Made by a program: the position numbers and the translations under genes. A DNA stretch of 64,000 nt from Staphylococcus borealis (GTDB lineage Bacteria > Bacillota > Bacilli > Staphylococcales > Staphylococcaceae), in contig NZ_CUEE01000003.1 in NCBI RefSeq assembly GCF_001224225.1, forward strand, positions 62,001 through 126,000, in the 5' to 3' direction. Under the pieces are notes generated by a model. That model did not search any database and had not been told where the DNA came from. It saw nothing but the letters and a program-made list of their open reading frames with translations. This document shows positions 57,219-64,000 of the stretch, one piece after another. Position 1 is the first letter of the stretch, and each line of letters opens with the position of its first letter.

Positions 57219-58610
57219 ATGGTTAAAGATATGGAAACAATTGTATCATTAGCAAAACACAGAGGATTTGTTTTTCCTGGTAGTGATATTTATGGTGGAT
57301 TATCAAACACGTGGGATTATGGCCCATTAGGTGTTGAATTAAAAAATAATGTTAAAAAAGCATGGTGGCAAAAGTTCATCACACAATCACCATTTAACGT
57401 AGGTATTGATGCAGCGATTTTAATGAACCCAAAAACATGGGAAGCATCAGGTCATTTAGGTAACTTTAATGATCCTATGATTGATAATAAAGATAGTAAA
57501 ATCCGTTATCGTGCCGATAAGTTAATTGAAGATTACATGCAAAAAGAAAAAGGTGATGAAAACTTTATCGCCGATGGTTTAAGTTTTGATGAAATGAAAC
57601 GTATTATTGACGATGAAGGTATAGTTTGTCCTGTAAGTGGTACTGCTAATTGGACAGATATTCGTCAATTCAATCTTATGTTCAAAACTTTCCAAGGTGT
57701 TACCGAAGATTCTACAAATGAAATTTTCTTACGACCTGAAACTGCACAAGGTATTTTTGTAAATTACAAAAATGTTCAACGTTCAATGCGTAAAAAACTA
57801 CCATTTGGTATTGGTCAAATTGGTAAATCATTCCGTAATGAAATTACACCAGGTAACTTCATCTTCAGAACTAGAGAATTTGAACAAATGGAATTGGAAT
57901 TCTTCTGTAAACCAGGTGAAGAAATTGAATGGCAAAATTATTGGAAAACATTTGCTAGCCAATGGTTAAAAGATTTAAATATTAACGAAGATAATATGCG
58001 TCTACGTGATCATGATGAAGAAGAATTATCACACTATTCAAACGCAACTACAGATATTGAATATCGCTTCCCATTTGGTTGGGGTGAATTATGGGGTATC
58101 GCAAGCCGTACTGATTTTGACTTGAAAAAACACAGTGAACATTCAGGCGAAGATTTCAAATACCATGATCCTGAAACAAATGAAAAATATGTGCCATATT
58201 GTATTGAACCATCATTAGGTGCAGACCGTGTTACATTAGCATTCTTATGTGACGCATATGAAGAAGAAGGCGTTGAAGGAAGTAAAGATTCACGAACAGT
58301 ATTGCACTTCCACCCTGCCCTTGCACCATATAAAGCTGCAGTTTTACCATTAAGCAAAAAATTATCTGAAGATGCAATTAAAATCTTCGAACAATTAAGT
58401 TCTAAATTTGCAATAGACTTCGATGAATCTCAATCAATTGGTAAACGTTACCGTAGACAAGATGAAATTGGTACGCCATATTGTATTACATTTGACTTTG
58501 ATTCATTAGAAGATAATCAAGTAACAGTGCGTGACCGTGACTCTATGGAACAAGTACGTATGCCTATTTCTGAATTGGAAACGTTCTTAGCCGAAAAAGT
58601 TGCTTTCTAA
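57219..58610 (+). CDS. glyS: Glycyl-tRNA synthetase (eukaryotic/archaeal-type alpha2)
   Basis: GlyRS charges tRNA-Gly. The 463-residue class II enzyme starts [23 protein letters not shown] after aaggagag and shows motif 2 ([33 protein letters not shown]) and motif 3 ([14 protein letters not shown]), then a C-terminal anticodon-binding domain ([28 protein letters not shown]). Length fits the alpha2 dimer type used in staphylococci. It is under the T-box leader and followed by a strong terminator shared with recO. Confidence 0.97.
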   Translation: MVKDMETIVSLAKHRGFVFPGSDIYGGLSNTWDYGPLGVELKNNVKKAWWQKFITQSPFNVGIDAAILMNPKTWEASGHLGNFNDPMIDNKDSKIRYRADKLIEDYMQKEKGDENFIADGLSFDEMKRIIDDEGIVCPVSGTANWTDIRQFNLMFKTFQGVTEDSTNEIFLRPETAQGIFVNYKNVQRSMRKKLPFGIGQIGKSFRNEITPGNFIFRTREFEQMELEFFCKPGEEIEWQNYWKTFASQWLKDLNINEDNMRLRDHDEEELSHYSNATTDIEYRFPFGWGELWGIASRTDFDLKKHSEHSGEDFKYHDPETNEKYVPYCIEPSLGADRVTLAFLCDAYEEEGVEGSKDSRTVLHFHPALAPYKAAVLPLSKKLSEDAIKIFEQLSSKFAIDFDESQSIGKRYRRQDEIGTPYCITFDFDSLEDNQVTVRDRDSMEQVRMPISELETFLAEKVAF

Positions 58611-58629
58611 CTATAATTATATAAAGTAC

Positions 58630-58667
58630 AAAACCCACCTCAAATCATTTTTTTGAGGTGGGTTTTT
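58630..58667. terminator. Bidirectional terminator between glyS and recO
   Basis: aaaacccacctcaaa and tttgaggtgggtttt are a perfect 15-base-pair stem with a 7-base loop, with T runs on both strands. Confidence 0.93.
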
Positions 58668-58688
58668 GTATTTATATTGGAAGATTTA

Positions 58689-59441
58689 TCAATATTCAAT
58701 TCGTTTCAATTGATTGATTAACTTTTGACCTTTAAAGTACATACCTGCATATTCTTTGTATATTAATAGAAGCAGTTCCGACATTTCATCCAGAATACCT
58801 TGACTAATATTAAATTGATTCATTTTATCTATAGGTAATTTCTGTAAGACATCTAATAAATATAATGTTTTGTTAGATATACGTAAAGCATGTGGATCTT
58901 TATATAATTCTGATTCAAGAATCGTTCCATCATAAACAAAACTATATGCAGCTAATTGTGATTGATCATAACTACCTGAAATAGCTGAATGATTAAAAAA
59001 TGCTGTAAAACCGAAGCGATTCATACATTTTAACATTACTATAATGGACATAAGTTGCGCTGAATTTCCAGATGAAATTTTTTCGAGTACAAAGTGTAAC
59101 AGTTTATAATGGAATGGAGAAATGTCATCACTATCCATTGAACGCTCAATGGCCTCAACACACAATGTTGCATAACTACTATTAAATATATCCAACCGTA
59201 AATCGTAATATTGATTAATTACATCCACTGAACTTAAAGTCCCCATACCTTTCCATTTATTATAAATAAATAAGCCATACACAAAGAGTTGCGTATGGGC
59301 TTGTAAACCTGTTTTTGATTTTTTGGCTCGTCTAACCATCAATGGTATTTTGGCACCATGCTCGTTTAAAATTGTAATAATTTTATCAGATTCTCCGTAA
59401 TCTACGGATTTTATAATGATTCCCTTTTGTTTTTCGAGCAT
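58689..59441 (-). CDS. recO: DNA repair protein RecO
   Basis: RecO helps load RecA at gaps. The 250-residue protein begins [25 protein letters not shown] with the OB-fold and continues with a helical domain ([19 protein letters not shown]). The zinc cysteines found in many RecO proteins are not seen in the C-terminal part, which is the usual staphylococcal form. It is 29 bases after era on the same strand, a universal pairing in Firmicutes. Confidence 0.93.
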   Translation of the reverse strand: MLEKQKGIIIKSVDYGESDKIITILNEHGAKIPLMVRRAKKSKTGLQAHTQLFVYGLFIYNKWKGMGTLSSVDVINQYYDLRLDIFNSSYATLCVEAIERSMDSDDISPFHYKLLHFVLEKISSGNSAQLMSIIVMLKCMNRFGFTAFFNHSAISGSYDQSQLAAYSFVYDGTILESELYKDPHALRISNKTLYLLDVLQKLPIDKMNQFNISQGILDEMSELLLLIYKEYAGMYFKGQKLINQLKRIEY

Positions 59442-59470
59442 AGTATCACGACCCTTCTAACTTCGATCCA

Positions 59471-60370
59471 TTAATCTTGATCTTCGATATATCCCATTTG
59501 ACGGATGAAATTAACTTTATTACGCCAATCTTTCTGAACTTTTACCCAAAGTTCTAAATACACTTTTGAGCCTAATAACATTTCGATATCATGTCTTGCT
59601 CTTTTACCTACTTCTTTTAATTTTTTGCCACCCTTTCCGATGACTATACCTTTTTGTGAATCTCTCTCAACGAAAATAGTAGCTTCTACTCTGACACGTT
59701 CTTCACTTTCTTTAATCATTCTATCTACATTAACGCCGATTGCATGAGGAATTTCTTCACTCGTTAAATGTAAAATCTTTTCACGTATAATTTCACTTAC
59801 AACAAACTGTTCAGGGTGATCTGAAATTTGATCGTCCGGATAATACTTTGGACCTTCAGGTAAATAACGTTTCAGTACATCTATAAAGTGATCGACATTC
59901 AATCCTTCTAATGCGGAGATTGGCACGATTTCAGTGAAATCCATATATTGTTGATATTGTTCTATTCTAGGCATTAAAGCATCTGGGTGTACTAAATCAA
60001 TTTTATTTAGCACTAAGAAAACTGGCGTTTTAACGTTTTTTAGCATTTCCATGATATATTCATCGCCACGCCCAATTTCTTCATTTACATTAACCATGAA
60101 CATGATTGCATCAATTTCAGATAATGTATTTTTAGCAACACGCATCATATAATCACCTAATTTGTGTTTAGGTTTATGAATGCCAGGTGTATCTAAGAAG
60201 ATGATTTGCGCATCGTCTCGAGTCATTACACCTTGGATTTTATTACGTGTAGTTTGAGCTTTATCAGACATAATTGCAATTTTATGTCCGATTACTCTAT
60301 TCATAAATGTAGATTTACCTACATTGGGTCTTCCTATAATTGATACAAATCCCGACTTATGTTCTGTCAT
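59471..60370 (-). CDS. era: GTPase Era
   Basis: Era is a ribosome-assembly GTPase that binds the 3' end of 16S rRNA. The 299-residue protein has G1 [15 protein letters not shown]3 FLDTPGIH, G4 LVLNKIDLV and the KH domain with [18 protein letters not shown] near the end. It overlaps nothing and sits 0 bases after cdd's stop. The order phoH-ybeY-dgkA-cdd-era-recO is highly conserved, and most of these act in ribosome maturation or RNA processing. Confidence 0.97.
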   Translation of the reverse strand: MTEHKSGFVSIIGRPNVGKSTFMNRVIGHKIAIMSDKAQTTRNKIQGVMTRDDAQIIFLDTPGIHKPKHKLGDYMMRVAKNTLSEIDAIMFMVNVNEEIGRGDEYIMEMLKNVKTPVFLVLNKIDLVHPDALMPRIEQYQQYMDFTEIVPISALEGLNVDHFIDVLKRYLPEGPKYYPDDQISDHPEQFVVSEIIREKILHLTSEEIPHAIGVNVDRMIKESEERVRVEATIFVERDSQKGIVIGKGGKKLKEVGKRARHDIEMLLGSKVYLELWVKVQKDWRNKVNFIRQMGYIEDQD

Positions 60371-60775
60371 CTATTCTAAATCCTTTCCTGAAAAGCCATG
60401 TGGTAACAGTTCGACCACAGTTGACTCAAGTAATTCCCCTTTATGATACGTCATATATACTGGCATATCATCATCACATAATTCTTTAAGAACTTGTCTA
60501 CATGTTCCACAAGGTGATGATGGCTTTTCAGCATCAACCGTTACAGTTATTGATTCAAAGTCACCAGGTCGATAACCTTCAGATATGGCTGCTACTAAAC
60601 TTGAACGTTCGGCACAAATTGTAGCAGGATAGGCAGCATTTTCAACGTTGGCACCATAAAATGTTCGACCATCTTTAGTCTTTAAATAAGCACCTACTTT
60701 AAATTGACTATATGGCACGTATGCCCGACTTTGTGCTTCTCGTGCCTCTTGAAAATAATGTGATTGATAACTCAT
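60371..60775 (-). CDS. cdd: Cytidine deaminase
   Basis: Cdd deaminates cytidine and deoxycytidine to uridines. The 134-residue protein has the zinc site in ATICAERSSLVAA (Cys and the catalytic Glu) and SPCGTCRQVLKEL (Cys-x-x-Cys). I start at the ATG at 60775 (MSYQSHYFQEA), with AAAGGGGA upstream. Tightly packed between dgkA and era. Confidence 0.95.
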   Translation of the reverse strand: MSYQSHYFQEAREAQSRAYVPYSQFKVGAYLKTKDGRTFYGANVENAAYPATICAERSSLVAAISEGYRPGDFESITVTVDAEKPSSPCGTCRQVLKELCDDDMPVYMTYHKGELLESTVVELLPHGFSGKDLE

Positions 60776-60794
60776 CAAAACATCCCCTTTAATA

Positions 60795-61139
60795 TTAAAA
60801 AATGTGTGGTAAAAAAATAACTAATCCAGTTATTAATGCGAAAATTGATGCTAACATAACACTAAACGCAGCAATATCTTTAGCTTGCTTAGCAAGTTCA
60901 TGATAGTCACTTGTGACTAAATCAACTACACATTCTATTGCAGTATTAACTGCTTCTATCGTAAGTACTAAGAAGATAGCCAATATTATAAATAACCATT
61001 CAGTTGCACTTAATTGGCAGATATAACCTAAAATGATAGTTATAATCGCAATTACAATATGTAGTAAATAATTATGATCTTTGAGAAGAAGTGTCTTAAA
61101 CCCATCAAACGTATATTTGAAACGTTTTAATTGCTTAAT
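60795..61139 (-). CDS. dgkA: Undecaprenol/diacylglycerol kinase DgkA, apparent ATT start
   Basis: DgkA-type kinase of Gram-positives phosphorylates undecaprenol. The full 114-residue frame begins (I)[20 protein letters not shown], has three membrane helices and the catalytic core [13 protein letters not shown] with the conserved Glu and ...EAVNTAIE motif, then [13 protein letters not shown]. The frame has no ATG, GTG or TTG before a TTG at 60981-60983 inside the protein; ATT at 61137-61139 overlaps the ybeY stop (GATTAA) and gives the family's usual length. Starting at the internal TTG would delete the first two helices. Confidence 0.8.
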   Translation of the reverse strand: MKQLKRFKYTFDGFKTLLLKDHNYLLHIVIAIITIILGYICQLSATEWLFIILAIFLVLTIEAVNTAIECVVDLVTSDYHELAKQAKDIAAFSVMLASIFALITGLVIFLPHIF

Positions 61140-61596
61140 CTCTAGTCAATCCGTATGCATTTAATATTGTCTCTTGGCGTCCAAACATTTCTTTTTCATC
61201 TTCTTCGTTCATATGATCATAACCTAGTAAATGTAAAAAACCATGTAGTGCTAGAAAACCTAATTCTCTTTCAAAAGAATGGCCATATGAATCAGCTTGG
61301 TCTTTAGCTACATCTGTACAGATGATGATATCTCCAAGAACCCTTGGCATGTCTAAACCAATAATTTCAGGCTCATCTTCTTCAAGTGCAAACGAAATTA
61401 CATCAGTTACTTTATCTTTATCTCGATATGTTTTATTGATTACTTGAATTTCACTCTTATCAACAAAAGTAACAGAAAGCTCAGCGTCTTCTTCGATTTG
61501 TTCTTGTTCTTTAGCAAAATTAAGTAAGTCATCAATTTGTTGATACCAAGTTTCTTCTACAAGGTCTGTATGATCATTAAAATCAATTGTAAACAT
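61135..61596 (-). CDS. ybeY: Endoribonuclease YbeY
   Basis: YbeY takes part in 16S rRNA 3'-end maturation and ribosome quality control. The 153-residue protein has the zinc motif [19 protein letters not shown] (H-x3-H-x5-H) and [16 protein letters not shown]. It begins directly after the phoH stop (1 base) and its stop codon overlaps the start of dgkA by 3 bases, so dgkA translation may depend on ribosomes ending ybeY. Confidence 0.95.
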   Translation of the reverse strand: MFTIDFNDHTDLVEETWYQQIDDLLNFAKEQEQIEEDAELSVTFVDKSEIQVINKTYRDKDKVTDVISFALEEDEPEIIGLDMPRVLGDIIICTDVAKDQADSYGHSFERELGFLALHGFLHLLGYDHMNEEDEKEMFGRQETILNAYGLTRD

Positions 61597-62544
61597 TTAA
61601 TTGTCTCCTTCATAGCGATCAATTATTTTACTTACTAATGGGTGTCTTACAACATCACTTTGATCTAATTGCATAATATTAATTCCTTTAACCCCATGTA
61701 ATTTTTTGACTGCTTCTTTTAATCCACTTTTGACGCCTTTAGGTAAATCAATTTGGGTTTGATCTCCTGTAACTACCATTTTAGAGCCAAATCCTAATCG
61801 TGTTAAGAACATTTTCATTTGCGCATGCGTTGTATTTTGAGCTTCATCTAAAATGACAAAAGCATCATCAAGTGTACGGCCACGCATATAGGCTAATGGT
61901 GCAATTTCGATTGTGCCTCTCTCGATAAATCTTGCAGTTTGTTCTCTACCCAATACTGTATTTAATCCATCATAAAGAGGTCTCAAATAAGGATCTACTT
62001 TTTCTTTTAAATCACCAGGTAAAAATCCTAGAGACTCCCCAGCTTCTACAGCAGGTCTTGTTAATACAATACGTTTAACTGCACCTTTTCTAAGTTGTTT
62101 AGCTGCATACACCACCGCTAAAAATGTTTTACCCGTACCTGCAGGCCCAATTCCAAAGACTAGGTCATTGTTTTTCATAGCATTAATGTATAATCTTTGG
62201 CCCATCGTTTTTGCTCTTATCGTCTTTCCAAAAGCATCTTTTGTAATCTCTTCATCATATAAATCGATGAGATGATGTATCGTATCATTTTCAGCCATTT
62301 TTATAGCAGCTTCAACATCTTTTAAAGTTATGGTGTTGCCCATTTCAATGACTTTTAATAAATTTTTAAGAACTAATTCTGATTTTTCTACAAGCTCTAA
62401 TTTTTGACCTTTAACTGCTACTTCTTGGCCACGAGCATGTATTTCGACATCAAACGCTTCCTCAATCGCATTAATATGTTCATCATTATTACCTAACAGT
62501 GCTTGAGAATGATTAATGTCGTCTATTTGAATTATTCCTGGCAT
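61597..62544 (-). CDS. phoH: PhoH-like ATPase
   Basis: The 315-residue PhoH/YbeZ family ATPase works with YbeY in RNA metabolism. Walker A is FGIGPAGTGKTFLAVV and Walker B ILDEAQNTTHAQMKMFL (the sequence FVILDEAQ), with an N-terminal KH-like segment. I start at MPGIIQIDD (62544) because AAAAGGAG lies 9 bases upstream; a GTG six codons earlier is inside that ribosome-binding site. First in the cluster phoH-ybeY-dgkA-cdd-era-recO. Confidence 0.94.
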   Translation of the reverse strand: MPGIIQIDDINHSQALLGNNDEHINAIEEAFDVEIHARGQEVAVKGQKLELVEKSELVLKNLLKVIEMGNTITLKDVEAAIKMAENDTIHHLIDLYDEEITKDAFGKTIRAKTMGQRLYINAMKNNDLVFGIGPAGTGKTFLAVVYAAKQLRKGAVKRIVLTRPAVEAGESLGFLPGDLKEKVDPYLRPLYDGLNTVLGREQTARFIERGTIEIAPLAYMRGRTLDDAFVILDEAQNTTHAQMKMFLTRLGFGSKMVVTGDQTQIDLPKGVKSGLKEAVKKLHGVKGINIMQLDQSDVVRHPLVSKIIDRYEGDN

Positions 62545-62778
62545 ATAAGCGCTCCTTTTCACTAAAACAATGTATATATTTAGATTATATTAGTTCACTT
62601 ATGTTTTAAAAATAAAACATGATGTCTAAATCTTTAAAAAGCTAAGATTTAAGTTACTTTAGTAAATTAACTTTCATTTAAATTTTACTAAAGTCTGTTA
62701 AAGTATACAAATTTATTTGGCTTAGTGTGCTTTTTTTATTAAATTGTAGTATAAGCTTTTAATACTTATTAGAAAAAT

Positions 62779-62815
62779 AACCCGAAAATCATGTGAAAAT
62801 GAATTTCGGGTTAAA
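62779..62815 (-). terminator. Terminator of the floA unit
   Basis: On the minus strand TAACCCGAAATTCA...and TGATTTTCGGGTTA form a stem around a short loop and are followed by TTTTTC. It ends the unit holding the coiled-coil protein and floA. The rest of the 278-base gap before phoH is AT-rich, with the phoH promoter expected there. Confidence 0.75.
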
Positions 62816-62822
62816 ATATTAA

Positions 62823-63512
62823 TTATAATTGCTTAGGTTTATTGAGAATTTCTTGCCAAAGAATACCATTGACGACTGGATCATTATCGAATTGAAATTT
62901 TTGATGTGTCATATCTTGTTCAATTAACTTACTATTTAACAATTGCTTCAATCTATAACGTTTAGTACGTTCAGATAGATTTTTATCATTAATAATCGCT
63001 CTTGCTTTATTTTCAATTCTTGTAAGTTGCTTTTCTTTTTCACGATCAATTTCTGAGCGTACATTATATAAGTCGTCTACGAGTTGTTTTTCAAGTTCTT
63101 TTTTCAGATGATTAACATCTCTAGTACGCTCACGTGTATTGGTTGATTGGCGCGCTTCCCTTTCAAATCTATTACGTTGCCTAGTAGAACGCTCTAATTC
63201 TTCAGGTACACTTTCCTCAATAATTTCTTTTTCAAGTTCTTTATCTTGATAAACGCGTTTTGATTCTTGTTGTGCGGTTTTCTTTTGTTGTTTAGAGGGT
63301 TCATCATCATTAGTAAATTCTTTTTCTAATTCACTAAATGCTTCTTCTATTTGCTCAAAGAAACCTTTCCCTTGCGTCTCTTTTTTATCAGACGTTGTTG
63401 GCTTATGTTGTGGTGGTCTCTGATTTTTTCTTTGCTCATGACTCTTATCCCTCATCGCACTAATACCTGTTACAATAATGGATATTATAAAAATTATAAT
63501 ACCAATATTCAT
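62823..63512 (-). CDS. Membrane-anchored charged coiled-coil protein downstream of floA
   Basis: The 229-residue protein has a single N-terminal membrane helix (residues 2-20, NIGIIIFIISIIVTGISAM), then a Pro/Gln/Lys-rich stretch and about 170 residues with very high Glu, Lys, Arg content and heptad-like spacing (FEQIEEAFSELEKEFTND; KKELEKQLVDDLYNVRSEID). It ends in a compact WQEILNKPKQL tail. It lies 18 bases after floA on the same strand, so it is likely co-transcribed with flotillin. I recognise no named domain; a homologue lies at the same place in S. aureus. A role in the membrane raft complex is inference from location only. Confidence 0.7.
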   Translation of the reverse strand: MNIGIIIFIISIIVTGISAMRDKSHEQRKNQRPPQHKPTTSDKKETQGKGFFEQIEEAFSELEKEFTNDDEPSKQQKKTAQQESKRVYQDKELEKEIIEESVPEELERSTRQRNRFEREARQSTNTRERTRDVNHLKKELEKQLVDDLYNVRSEIDREKEKQLTRIENKARAIINDKNLSERTKRYRLKQLLNSKLIEQDMTHQKFQFDNDPVVNGILWQEILNKPKQL

Positions 63513-63530
63513 CTAATCACCCCTTAACAT

Positions 63531-64000
63531 TTACTTTGGTGATTCATCTTCATTTTGTTCAGTACGTTTATTTATCGCATTTCTCATACCAGTGTCAGCT
63601 TCTACATTTTTTAGGTTGTAGTAATCTTTGACACCCATATTACCTTCACGTAAAGCTTCTGCCATTGCAAGTGGAACTTCAGATTCAGCTTCAACCACTT
63701 TAGCACGCATTTCTTGAACACGCGCTTTCATTTCTTGTTCTGAAGCTACGGCCATAGCACGGCGTTCTTCGGCTTTCGCTTGCGCAATATTCTTATCTGC
63801 AAGTGCTTGTTCTGTTTGTAAGTCAGCACCAATATTTTTACCAATATCTACGTCAGCTATATCGATAGATAAAATTTCGAACGCAGTACCTGAATCAAGA
63901 CCTTTACTTAAGACAGTCTTAGAAATGTTATCAGGGTTCTCTAGTACTTGTGTATGATGCTCACTTGAACCAATAGTAGAAACAATACCTTCACCTACAC
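63531..64000 (-). CDS. floA: Flotillin-like protein FloA, C-terminal part (cut by window edge)
   Basis: FloA organises functional membrane microdomains. The last 155 or so residues are in the window, open to base 64000: [23 protein letters not shown] (end of the PHB domain), [26 protein letters not shown], then the Ala/Glu/Lys-rich coiled coil [19 protein letters not shown] and the [17 protein letters not shown] tail. The Glu-Ala repeats typical of flotillins are present. The frame is continuous; the start at 63755 seen with a naive reading is only an internal Met. The N-terminal hairpin loop lies outside. Confidence 0.93.
   Translation of the reverse strand, partial: VGEGIVSTIGSSEHHTQVLENPDNISKTVLSKGLDSGTAFEILSIDIADVDIGKNIGADLQTEQALADKNIAQAKAEERRAMAVASEQEMKARVQEMRAKVVEAESEVPLAMAEALREGNMGVKDYYNLKNVEADTGMRNAINKRTEQNEDESPK

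Overview
The window is a core-chromosome segment of a low-GC Firmicute. Gene content, gene order and protein sequences point to the genus Staphylococcus: the order proC-rnz-zwf-malA/malR-gnd-bkd-recN-argR-ispA-xseBA-nusB-accCB-efp-gcv-comG-glcK-pbp3-sodA-zur-sigA-dnaG-glyS-era-floA is the staphylococcal one. The proteins resemble, but do not look identical to, those I recall from S. aureus, so a coagulase-negative species is likely; I cannot name it. I saw no insertion sequence, phage gene, CRISPR array, tRNA or rRNA. Most genes are on the minus strand.

Layout. 1-10.5 kb: end of proC, RNase Z, the oxidative pentose-phosphate genes zwf and gnd, an AraC/GyrI-type regulator, the maltose pair malA/malR, an M20 peptidase and a 31-residue membrane peptide that looks like the stressosome-anchoring Prli42. 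10.5-19.5 kb: a YqjA-like membrane protein, bacilliredoxin BrxB, the branched-chain 2-oxoacid dehydrogenase operon, recN and argR. 19.6-26.7 kb: ispA-xseB-xseA-nusB-Asp23-like-accC-accB, then efp and an Xaa-Pro peptidase. 26.8-33.7 kb: a lipoprotein, a small membrane protein, octanoyltransferase LipM, a membrane rhodanese and gcvT-gcvPA-gcvPB behind a glycine riboswitch. 33.7-37.8 kb: the complete comG competence pseudopilus operon plus aroK. 37.8-42.4 kb: glucokinase, a rhomboid protease and small metabolic genes, then rpmG. 42.4-48 kb: pbp3, sodA and a zinc ABC transporter with Zur. 48-57 kb: nfo, cshB, a Nif3-like protein, trmK, sigA, dnaG, the PPDK regulator and CcpN. 57-64 kb: T-box-controlled glyS, then recO, era, cdd, dgkA, ybeY, phoH, an unknown coiled-coil protein and the end of floA.

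Functional links. LipM makes the lipoyl modification used by the glycine cleavage system and the branched-chain dehydrogenase; the latter supplies precursors for branched fatty acids while AccB/AccC start chain elongation. CcpN and the PPDK regulator control gluconeogenic versus glycolytic flow, alongside zwf, gnd and glcK. The distal module repeats the Bacillus core order.

The most notable observations are: (i) three genes, malR, ccpN and dgkA, whose conserved N-termini are intact in frame but have no ATG/GTG/TTG start (ACG, ATA and ATT stand at the expected positions); (ii) a terminator-like hairpin before comGA whose 3' arm is the comGA ribosome-binding site; (iii) a glycine aptamer starting one base after the aroK stop codon; (iv) a family of hairpin-rich intergenic repeats at most transcription-unit ends; (v) a perfect palindrome over a consensus -10 box in the dnaG-sigA gap.
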